Source: an uncultured Clostridia bacterium
GTDB lineage: Bacteria; Bacillota; Clostridia; Christensenellales; Borkfalkiaceae
Assembly: GCA_934249265.1 (NCBI GenBank)
Contig: CAKQKQ010000059.1
Location: forward strand, 1 to 12,101
Length of the DNA: 12,101 bases
Direction: 5' to 3'
Shown: positions 6,507 to 12,101 of the stretch, piece after piece
How positions within the stretch are numbered: the first letter of the stretch is position 1
Layout of the letters: each line of letters opens with the position of its first letter
Notes under the pieces: model-generated
What the model saw: only the letters and a program-made list of their open reading frames with translations
Told to the model about the DNA's origin: nothing
The model's database searches: none
Made by a program: the position numbers and the translations under genes

Positions 6507-6548
6507 GAAAACGGCTTGCAATAAAAAATTTGCAAGTCGTTTTCGTTT
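6507..6548 (+). terminator. Stem-loop after the ATPase gene, probable terminator
   Basis: 6507-6521 pairs with 6530-6544 (15 positions, one G-U) around an eight-base A-rich loop. The 3' side runs TTTTC then GTTT, a weak T-tract, so termination is likely but not textbook. Confidence 0.6.
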
Positions 6549-6732
6549 GCTTTAATCGTGCCTATTATAGCCGAAAAGGGAAAAGTCTCCGCAATAAATC
6601 ACGTGTACGATTTTGCTGTGAAATATTAAAACGATGTTTGCAACTTTGTGTGTAAAGTGTTTGCATCGGCAAAACGGCGGCATAAAAGACGTAAAAGTTT
6701 TAAACGTTTTGCGGCGGCAAGGGGCAATTTAT

Positions 6733-6763
6733 TTGACTTTTTTAAAATATAATGTTATATAAT
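6733..6763 (+). promoter_or_regulatory. Probable promoter of the MATE gene
   Basis: TTGACT at 6733-6738 (5/6) with -10 options TATATA at 6756-6761 (17-base spacer) or the perfect TATAAT at 6758-6763 (19-base spacer). The surrounding DNA is strongly A/T-rich. Confidence 0.65.
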
Positions 6764-6820
6764 TAAAGGTTTAAGGCGTGTAATCGCGGCGAACGTTTTT
6801 ATAAGGTGAACGCTTAACTT

Positions 6821-6940
6821 ATGGCGAACGTTTTACTTATGCGGCAGAGTTGTTCGGCAGAATTATTCGTTGGCTTATTCGACGGCGTAATATCATGCGA
6901 TAAAAATATAACAATTAAAAACCTTAAATCGAAAAAATAA
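6821..6940 (+). CDS. Possible 39-residue leader peptide (doubtful)
   Basis: An open frame with ATGs at 6821 and 6839 ends at TAA 6938-6940, 27 bases before the MATE start. The N-terminal part is mixed hydrophobic (MANVLLMRQSCSAELFVG) and the C-terminal part is lysine-rich. The only Shine-Dalgarno-like sequence, AAGGTG at 6802-6807, is 13 bases away. No family is recognised; it may be chance. Confidence 0.2.
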   Translation: MANVLLMRQSCSAELFVGLFDGVISCDKNITIKNLKSKK

Positions 6941-6967
6941 CGAACAAAAACATTTAGGACGAATATT

Positions 6968-8467
6968 TTGAAAAACAACACGGTAATTAAAGACAAACGG
7001 ACGGTAATGACGACCGAGCCGGTCAACAAATTGATATTAAAACTTGCAGTTCCGACCATATTGAGTATGCTTGTCACCACTTTTTACAATTTGGCGGACA
7101 CATATTTCGTCGGTAAAATTCAAACGGGCGAAACGGGCGCGACCACAAGCGCGACGGGCGCGGTAAGCGTAATTTTTTCGTTTATGGCGATAGTGCAAGC
7201 ACTCGGTTATTTCTTCGGGCATGGTTCGGGAAATTACATTTCGCACCAACTCGGCAACGGAAACAGAGACGAAGCCGAAAAAATGGCGGCAACGGGTTTT
7301 GTTTCGGCTTTCGCCGTGGGCGTGGTGCTTATGATTATCGGTTATTGCGCAACCGAGCCGCTCGCAAAACTAATGGGTTCTACAAAAGAAATTTTGCCTT
7401 ACGCCGTGCAATATTTGCGAATGATACTTATCGGCGTGCCGTTTATGACGAGTTCGCTCGTTTTAAACAACCAATTGAGGTTTCAAGGCAGCGCAAGCAG
7501 TGCGATGGTGGGCATCATCACGGGCGCGGTAATCAACGTTGCGCTCGACCCGCTGTTTATAATGGTATTTAACATGGGTGTTACGGGCGCGGGTCTCGCT
7601 ACAGTAATAAGTCAAATAATAAGTTTTATTTTACTTTTGATTTTCGTCGGCAAAGGCGACAATATCAGGCTTGTTTTCAGCAAATTTCAGTTTAAAAAGT
7701 TTTATTTTATCGAGATTTTCAAAAACGGTTTGCCGTCGCTCGGCAGACAAAGTATTTCCAGCATAGCCAACGTTTGCCTTTCGTATGCGGCTAAAATGGC
7801 GGCGTATGCGTCGAACGTAACTAATCCTTCGGTTTACGCCACTTCGGCAATTGCCGCGCTGGGTATCGTGTCGAAAATAATGTATTTCGGCAATGCGGTA
7901 ATCATCGGTTGCGGTCAAGGTTTTCAGCCCGTTTGCGGCTTCAATTACGGCGCGGGCAAATACAAAAGGGTGAAAGAGGCATTTTGGTATACGATCAAAA
8001 TAAGCGCGATTTTCGCCGTGTTTATGGTGCTTGTAAGCAACGTGTTCAACAAGCAGATAATAAGCGTGTTCAACGTCGATAAAGACGCTTTAAACTTTGC
8101 TCGAAAGGGCTTTAGATATCAAAGTATTTCGTTTATATTTACCGTGTGGATAACGGTGTCAAACATGATGATGCAAAACATAGGCAAGGTGGTAAAAGCC
8201 ACGCTTTTGGCGGTTTCGAGACAAGGCATAATGTTTATACCGGCGGTGTTTATTTTGGGCGCGCTTTTCAAAATGGAAGGCGTGTTGTGGGCGCAAACGC
8301 TTGCGGACTTTTTGACGTTTGTGCTTGCCGTGCCGCTTCAAATAAGCATGCTTAAAGAAATCGACGAACTTGAAAAACAGAGCAACTTAAGCGAATCTTC
8401 GGCTACGGCAGAAACCCAAAACGAAGTTAAGACAAGCGAGCAGCCGACAGAGCAAATTGTCGAGTAA
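6968..8467 (+). CDS. MATE family multidrug/cation efflux transporter
   Basis: A 499-residue membrane protein of the NorM/DinF/MepA superfamily that exports organic compounds using an Na+ or H+ gradient. The N-terminal signature PVNKLILKLAVPTILSML followed by YNLADTYFVGK is typical of clostridial MATE proteins. About twelve hydrophobic segments can be traced, and the second half repeats the pattern (GLPSLGRQSISSI, GCGQGFQPVCGFNYGAGK). The TTG at 6968 is chosen because AGGA at 6956-6959 is eight bases upstream and homologues carry a short stretch before 'PVNKL'; an in-frame ATG at 7007 would give 486 residues but has little ribosome-binding sequence. The last ~35 residues are a polar Glu/Gln/Ser/Thr-rich tail that appears to continue beyond the stop as decayed sequence. 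Substrates are unknown. It has its own promoter and no clear link to the metal operon. Confidence 0.92.
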   Translation: MKNNTVIKDKRTVMTTEPVNKLILKLAVPTILSMLVTTFYNLADTYFVGKIQTGETGATTSATGAVSVIFSFMAIVQALGYFFGHGSGNYISHQLGNGNRDEAEKMAATGFVSAFAVGVVLMIIGYCATEPLAKLMGSTKEILPYAVQYLRMILIGVPFMTSSLVLNNQLRFQGSASSAMVGIITGAVINVALDPLFIMVFNMGVTGAGLATVISQIISFILLLIFVGKGDNIRLVFSKFQFKKFYFIEIFKNGLPSLGRQSISSIANVCLSYAAKMAAYASNVTNPSVYATSAIAALGIVSKIMYFGNAVIIGCGQGFQPVCGFNYGAGKYKRVKEAFWYTIKISAIFAVFMVLVSNVFNKQIISVFNVDKDALNFARKGFRYQSISFIFTVWITVSNMMMQNIGKVVKATLLAVSRQGIMFIPAVFILGALFKMEGVLWAQTLADFLTFVLAVPLQISMLKEIDELEKQSNLSESSATAETQNEVKTSEQPTEQIVE

Positions 8468-8530
8468 TTAGGCGGGCAGTTGACCGAGTAATCGGGCGAG
8501 CGGTAAGCCGAACAACCGACCGAAGAATAA
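8468..8530 (+). pseudogene. Decayed in-frame extension of the MATE C-terminal tail
   Basis: Read in the MATE frame past its TAA, the next 21 codons contain two further TAA codons (8489-8491, 8504-8506) before a final TAA at 8528-8530. The codons after the third stop give AEQPTEE, nearly repeating SEQPTEQ just before the MATE stop. The first three stops are each one C-to-T change from CAA (Gln), and the peptide would otherwise remain Glu/Gln-rich. This suggests a longer tail that was truncated by nonsense mutations; inference from a short stretch. Confidence 0.4.
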
Positions 8531-8838
8531 AAGAAGGATAAAAAAGGGCGAAAAAGGATAAAATAAGGAGGTTTTATTGTTCGATTAAAAAATCGCCGTT
8601 TAAATTTGGCGTTTAATTATACGTCAAAACGCACTAAATAAATATACAACTTGCACAAAAAACGTTTTTGGTCTTGAAGAGAAAGTTTTGTCATATTATA
8701 ATAAATATGTAGGGCAAACATATTCCGCATTTTTGCGAAAAATCCGTGATTTTAACGCCGTTATCGGCTATAAAGCAGGCACTTTTTCAAAATATTTCGG
8801 GCATGCCGACAAATATATTATAAGGATGGAAAAATAAA
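8531..8838 (+). other. Intergenic region before the EF-G-like gene
   Basis: Bases 8531-8571 are purine-rich with repeated AAGGATAAAA-like units and end in a perfect AAGGAGG (8565-8571). The only start near it, TTG at 8577, is closed by TAA at 8586-8588 after three codons. A promoter for the EF-G-like gene lies at 8674-8702. Its ~130-base leader holds a small hairpin (ATTTTT-GCG-AAAAAT near 8733-8747). No other gene is seen. Confidence 0.45.
8674..8702 (+). promoter_or_regulatory. Promoter of the EF-G-like gene
   Basis: TTGAAG at 8674-8679 (4/6), a 17-base spacer, and a perfect TATAAT at 8697-8702. Predicted start is near 8709. Confidence 0.75.
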
Positions 8839-10884
8839 ATGAGTATTCAAGCAGACAAAATCAGAAACGTTGCACTTATCGGACACAGCGGAGAGGGTAA
8901 AACTACCCTTGCCGAAGCGATTTTATATAACATGCAAGTTACGGATAGACAGGGTAAAGTTGACGACGGAAACACCGTAACCGACTACGACCCCGAAGAA
9001 ATCGCGAGAAAATCCTCCATAAGTCTTTCTATGGCATACGGAACGTACAAAGGCTATAAATTCAACGTTATAGACGTGCCGGGCTTTTTTGATTTTGAAT
9101 GTGAAATGAACCTTGCGCTCGACGCGGCGGACTGCGCCATTATCGTTACGGGCGGCAGCGGTACGCTCACGGTAGGTACTGAAAAGGCTATAGATTATTG
9201 TTCTTTAAGAAAAATCCCCGCAATACTTTTCATAAACGGACTCGATAAAGACAACAGCAATTATTTGCGCACGGTTGCGGCTATAAAGGAAAAATACGGC
9301 AACAAAATCGCGCCGATGATTATTCCCAACATGATAGACGACAAAATGAAAGGTTTTGTCAAAGTCGCTTACGGCGTATGTTGCGACTGGGAAAACAACG
9401 AAAGCGAAGTTCCCGCTAATTTATTAAACGATTACGAAGAAGCGCATATGGCTCTTTCCGAGGCGGCTGCCGAAAACGACGAAGACTTGCTTGAAAAGTT
9501 CCTCGAGGGCACTCCGCTCACGGGCGAAGAGATCGAAAAGGGCATTAAAATAGGTATCGGCAGTTGCTCGACGATTACCGTACTCGGCGGCAGCGCGCTT
9601 AAAAATCACGGCGTGCTCAACCTTATGGATAAAATCATTTCCACGCTTCCAAGCCCCATCGACAGAGGCGGCAGAACGGGCGTTACTCCGGGCGGCGAAA
9701 AAATTACCGTTAGACCCAATTCGGGCGATACGGTTATCGTAAAAGTGTTCAAAACGGTGGTTGACCCGTTCATCGGAAAACTCAATTTCATCAAGGTAAT
9801 GAGCGGTACTTTAAAGCCGGATATGACGCTTAACAACGCCACTAAAGGCACGCAAGAAAAGATTTCTGCGTTGTATTTTATAAGAGGTAAAAAGCAAGAC
9901 AAGGCAGACGAAATCGTCGCGGGCGATATGGGCGCGCTTGCAAAACTCAACAACGTTTCCACGGGCGACGTATTGTGTCAAGGCACGGCTATTACGTTTA
10001 AACCCGTCGAAATACCCGCGCTTGTTTATTCGATGGCGATTTCGGTAAATAAGAAAGAAGACATAGACAAACTTTTCGACGGACTTAAAAAGTTGATGGA
10101 CGAAGATATTTCGTTTAAGGTTACGCAAAACCCCGAAACGGGCGAAACCATGCTTTCGGGCGTGGGCGAAATGCAACTCGCGCTTATTTGCAAAAAACTC
10201 AAGAGTAAGTTCGGTTGCGAAGCGGTGTTAAATGCGCCCAAGATTGCTTATAGAGAGACTATACGTAAGAGAGCGGAAGCGGAAGGAAAACACAAAAAGC
10301 AAACGGGCGGCGCGGGTCAATACGGACATTGTAAAGTAAGGTTCGAGCCGGGCGCGGAAGACGGAATTTATCAGTTCGTCGACGAAGTTGTCGGCGGCGC
10401 AATACCCAACAACTTTATTCCCGCGGTAGATTCGGGTTTGAGAGAGGCTGCTAAAGAGGGCGTGCTTGCGGGTTATCCCATGGTTAACCTTAAATGTACG
10501 GTTTACGACGGAAGTTATCACCCCGTAGACTCTAAAGAAATAGCCTTTGTTTCGGCGGCGAAACTCGCTTATCAAGCGGGTATTCCCAACGCATCGCCGT
10601 GCATTTTAGAGCCGATTATGCAACTTGAAATCGTCGTACCCGAAGGATTTATGGGCGACGTTATGGGCGATATGAACAAACGCCGCGGCAGAATTATCGG
10701 CACAGACGTAGTTGACGGAAAGGCGATCGTTACGGCTGAAGCACCGCAAGCGGAAATAATGCGTTATGCAACCGATTTAAGGAGCATGACTCAAGGCAGA
10801 GGCAAATATTCGGTGCAATTCGCGCGCTATGAAGAAGTGCCCGCAAATATTCAAGAAAAAATTGTAGCAAACAGCAAAAAGTAA
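8839..10884 (+). CDS. Elongation factor G-like translational GTPase (EF-G paralogue)
   Basis: A 681-residue protein with the complete EF-G domain order: GTPase 1-270, domain II about 295-390, domain III about 395-470, domain IV about 472-600 (KKQTGGAGQYGHCKV at 486-500, GSYHPVDSKEIAF), domain V to the end (EPIMQLEIVVPEGFMGDVMGDMNKRRGRI). Known members of this EF-G-like/EF-G2 branch are close to EF-G in size but have altered GTPase motifs, as here. G1 is GHSGEGKTT (15-23). Switch I has SSIS where EF-G has GITI. G3 is DVPGFFDF with Phe83 in place of the catalytic His of DTPGHVDF. G4 is NGLD (133-136) instead of NKxD. G5 GSA (251-253) is kept. It is probably ribosome-associated, but whether it acts in translocation, recycling or regulation cannot be read from sequence. 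It is not the main fusA, which normally sits with rpsL/rpsG. AAGGA at 8822-8826 precedes the ATG by 12 bases. Confidence 0.9.
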   Translation: MSIQADKIRNVALIGHSGEGKTTLAEAILYNMQVTDRQGKVDDGNTVTDYDPEEIARKSSISLSMAYGTYKGYKFNVIDVPGFFDFECEMNLALDAADCAIIVTGGSGTLTVGTEKAIDYCSLRKIPAILFINGLDKDNSNYLRTVAAIKEKYGNKIAPMIIPNMIDDKMKGFVKVAYGVCCDWENNESEVPANLLNDYEEAHMALSEAAAENDEDLLEKFLEGTPLTGEEIEKGIKIGIGSCSTITVLGGSALKNHGVLNLMDKIISTLPSPIDRGGRTGVTPGGEKITVRPNSGDTVIVKVFKTVVDPFIGKLNFIKVMSGTLKPDMTLNNATKGTQEKISALYFIRGKKQDKADEIVAGDMGALAKLNNVSTGDVLCQGTAITFKPVEIPALVYSMAISVNKKEDIDKLFDGLKKLMDEDISFKVTQNPETGETMLSGVGEMQLALICKKLKSKFGCEAVLNAPKIAYRETIRKRAEAEGKHKKQTGGAGQYGHCKVRFEPGAEDGIYQFVDEVVGGAIPNNFIPAVDSGLREAAKEGVLAGYPMVNLKCTVYDGSYHPVDSKEIAFVSAAKLAYQAGIPNASPCILEPIMQLEIVVPEGFMGDVMGDMNKRRGRIIGTDVVDGKAIVTAEAPQAEIMRYATDLRSMTQGRGKYSVQFARYEEVPANIQEKIVANSKK

Positions 10885-10896
10885 ATATAAAAACTC

Positions 10897-10930
10897 ATCA
10901 ATGACCGATGCGTTTGCATCGGTCATTGAT
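10897..10930. other. Strong stem-loop between EF-G-like and PfkB genes
   Basis: Perfect 15 bp stem (10897-10911 with 10916-10930) with loop GTTT, located 12 bases after the EF-G-like stop and eight bases before the PfkB ribosome binding site. On the plus strand it is followed by AAAGTAAAAAGG and not by T residues, so it is not a classical terminator in that direction. It could stabilise the upstream mRNA end or attenuate expression of the kinase. On the minus strand a GAG then TTTTT follows, but no minus-strand gene reads into it. Confidence 0.7.
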
Positions 10931-10951
10931 AAAGTAAAAAGGAGATTTTCA

Positions 10952-11878
10952 ATGATTTTAACGATTTGTCCCAACCCAAGTCTCGACTGTACCATTGAAT
11001 TGCAAACGCTTAACGTAGGGCAGATGAATAGGATAGAAAACAAAATCACCACTTATTCGGGTAAAGCAATGAACGTTGCGCTTGCGCTTTCGAGATTATC
11101 GTGCGATTGTCTCGCGACGGGGTTTATGTTTGAAGAAAACGGGCGGCAATTCGTGCATACTCTCGACAGAGAAGGCATAAAAAACACCTTTGTGTGGAAT
11201 AAAGGCAGCGTAAGAGAGAATTATAAAATAATCGACAAACGCTCGATGATGACGGAAATAAATGACAAAGGCGAGTTTGTAAAAGAGGACAAGCAAGCCG
11301 AACTCATCGACCTTGTAAAAAACGTCTCTAAAGACTGTTCTATAGCGGTAATGAGCGGTTCGTTGCCGCAAGGCGTTGAAGACGATTATTACGCTAAATT
11401 ATGCAGAGTTATTCCCAAAAAGGTAAAAAAAGTAGTCGACGTCACGGGGGAGAGGTTGCTGCTTGCTTTAAACGAGGGCGTGTACCTTGCCAAACCTAAT
11501 TTAAGAGAATTTGAAGAAGTAACGATGAAGCAGTACAAAACAATCGGCGATATGATAAACGGTTGTTATAATTTAATTGACAAAGGCGCGGAAAACGTGC
11601 TATTATCTCTCGGTAAACGCGGTGCGATACTTACCGACGGAAGTAAAAGTTATTATTGCAAAAGCGCGAACGTAGCGGTAAATTCAACCGTGGGCGCGGG
11701 CGATTGCATGGTGGCGGCGGCTTGCGCCATGATAGAAAACGGAGCAAGCAAAGACGAAATTTTAAGATGCGCGGTGGCGGCGGGTACGGCTGCGGTAACC
11801 ACCCCCGGCACAAACTTGTTTTACAGAGATAAATTTGAAGAAATTTACGACAAACTTACCGTAGAAGAAATTATGTAA
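10952..11878 (+). CDS. fruK: PfkB-family sugar kinase, probable 1-phosphofructokinase
   Basis: A 308-residue cytoplasmic kinase of the ribokinase/PfkB fold, most like 1-phosphofructokinase (fructose-1-phosphate plus ATP to fructose-1,6-bisphosphate) or tagatose-6-phosphate kinase. The start ATG at 10952 has AAGGAG at 10939-10944 with a seven-base gap; an upstream in-frame extension would begin inside the stem-loop and is rejected. Motifs: MILTICPNPSLDCTIEL (the FruK/LacC TLNPSxD opening), SGKAMNVALALSRL (37-50, sugar-binding region; FruK usually has GGKGxNV), SGSLP (135-139), KPN (181-183), and the signature NSTVGAGDCMVAA (244-256), with Asp251 as catalytic base in the GAGD anion hole. Length is normal. 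No PTS transporter or FruR regulator is adjacent, so substrate assignment is less certain than family. It follows EF-G-like by 67 bases and may be partly cotranscribed. Confidence 0.88.
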   Translation: MILTICPNPSLDCTIELQTLNVGQMNRIENKITTYSGKAMNVALALSRLSCDCLATGFMFEENGRQFVHTLDREGIKNTFVWNKGSVRENYKIIDKRSMMTEINDKGEFVKEDKQAELIDLVKNVSKDCSIAVMSGSLPQGVEDDYYAKLCRVIPKKVKKVVDVTGERLLLALNEGVYLAKPNLREFEEVTMKQYKTIGDMINGCYNLIDKGAENVLLSLGKRGAILTDGSKSYYCKSANVAVNSTVGAGDCMVAAACAMIENGASKDEILRCAVAAGTAAVTTPGTNLFYRDKFEEIYDKLTVEEIM

Positions 11879-11903
11879 CGGCACAACTAAAAACGAAAAA
11901 AAT

Positions 11904-11946
11904 CCGTGTTTACGCAATACGTATTGCGTAAACACGGTGGTTTTTA
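11904..11946 (+). terminator. Rho-independent terminator after PfkB
   Basis: A perfect 34-base palindrome (11904-11920 with 11921-11937), forming about 15 bp with a four-base loop, then TGG and TTTTTA. The A-run before it (11896-11902) extends pairing with the T-run. Confidence 0.88.
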
Positions 11947-11951
11947 TAAAA

Positions 11952-12034
11952 GCGGATATGGTGGAATTGGCAGACACGATGGATTTAGGATCCATTGGTT
12001 ACCCGTGCAGGTTCGAGTCCTGTTATCCGCACCA
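11952..12034 (+). tRNA. tRNA-Leu (anticodon UAG)
   Basis: The cloverleaf is complete. The acceptor stem is GCGGATA (11952-11958) with TATCCGC (12024-12030), discriminator A and encoded CCA (12032-12034). The anticodon stem ATGGA/TCCAT (11979-11983, 11991-11995) holds loop TTTAGGA with anticodon TAG at 11986-11988, decoding CUN leucine codons. The T arm is GCAGG-TTCGAGT-CCTGT (12007-12023) with one G-U pair. The 11-base variable region (11996-12006) and the D-loop AATTGG agree with a class II leucine tRNA. It lies on its own after the PfkB terminator. Confidence 0.97.
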
Positions 12035-12040
12035 AACAAG

Positions 12041-12085
12041 AATAAAACGAACCCGAGAGAAAATCTTGAGTTCGTTTTATTTTAT
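12041..12085 (+). terminator. Terminator after tRNA-Leu
   Basis: AATAAAACGAAC (12041-12052) pairs with GTTCGTTTTATT (12070-12081) for 12 bp, and 12054-12058 with 12064-12068 adds an inner stem with one G-U pair. The 3' arm itself supplies the T-rich tail (TTTTATTTTAT). Confidence 0.8.
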
Positions 12086-12101
12086 ACAAGAGATTATTTC
12101 G

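Larger units (their letters stand above)
6549..6967 (+). other. Intergenic region and leader before the MATE gene
   Basis: About 420 bases without a confident gene. An inverted repeat GCAAAACG / CGTTTTGC (6669-6676, 6705-6712) lies upstream of the promoter. The promoter at 6733-6763 leaves a leader of about 200 bases. The leader holds three related segments with GAACGTTT or GAACGCTT cores (6788-6838) and degenerate 13-base tandem repeats from 6843 (GGCAGAGTTGTTC, GGCAGAATTATTC). AAGGTTT near 6766 could pair with AAACCTT near 6918, enclosing most of the leader. No known riboswitch consensus was recognised. Confidence 0.4.

Noticed and set aside
5858..6535. 225-codon minus-strand frame over the 3' end of the ATPase gene
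   Set aside because: Antisense shadow; Ser/Thr/Ala-rich without any recognisable motif and running through the terminator.
9811..10176. Minus-strand frames inside the EF-G-like gene
   Set aside because: Antisense shadows of a continuous, fully motif-supported gene.
10901..10951. 17-codon N-terminal extension of the PfkB protein
   Set aside because: It would start inside the stem-loop, whereas the ATG at 10952 has a good AAGGAG site and gives the normal family N-terminus (MILTICPNPSLD).

Overview
This is a 12.1 kb chromosomal window from a low-GC bacterium, most likely an uncultured anaerobic Firmicute (Clostridia-like). The reasons are strong AGGAGG-type ribosome binding sites, TTGACA/TATAAT promoters, short U-tailed terminators, use of TTG starts, a CadC/SmtB-type repressor with a CadA-type ATPase, and a Gram-positive-style lipoprotein carrying tandem mucin-binding-like repeats. 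The assignment is inferred from style; no rRNA is present to confirm it.

Layout. (1) 1-1322, minus strand: the N-terminal 440 residues of a secreted lipoprotein that runs off the left edge: lipobox, four tandem beta-rich repeats, then a lectin-like domain. Its own TTGACA/TATAAT promoter lies at 1453-1480. (2) 1323-2072: divergent intergenic region with a striking G+T-rich tract. (3) 2073-2936: an HSL-family alpha/beta hydrolase followed by a strong terminator. (4) 3007-3658: a gene-poor 650 bp region with alternating purine-pyrimidine tracts and a ~300 bp element that folds on paper into a closed three-way junction, with its 3' arm duplicated downstream. This is the least explained part of the window. 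(5) 3659-6544: a metal-resistance operon with a consensus promoter and a SmtB-type operator, encoding an ArsR/CadC repressor, a free-standing 73-residue heavy-metal-associated (HMA) domain and a P1B-2 Zn/Cd/Pb ATPase that lacks its own HMA domain. (6) 6733-8467: a MATE exporter behind a long leader, whose C-terminal tail seems to continue in frame beyond the stop as decayed sequence. (7) 8674-11945: an EF-G-like GTPase with degenerate G motifs, a stem-loop, then a 1-phosphofructokinase-type PfkB kinase and its terminator. (8) 11952-12034: tRNA-Leu(UAG) with encoded CCA and its own terminator.

How the genes work together: only the arsR-HMA-ATPase set forms a clear functional unit (metal sensing, cytosolic metal binding, export). 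The MATE exporter is a neighbouring but separately promoted efflux gene. EF-G-like and PfkB are adjacent and may share a transcript, with no obvious functional link. No phage, transposase, CRISPR array or defence gene was seen.
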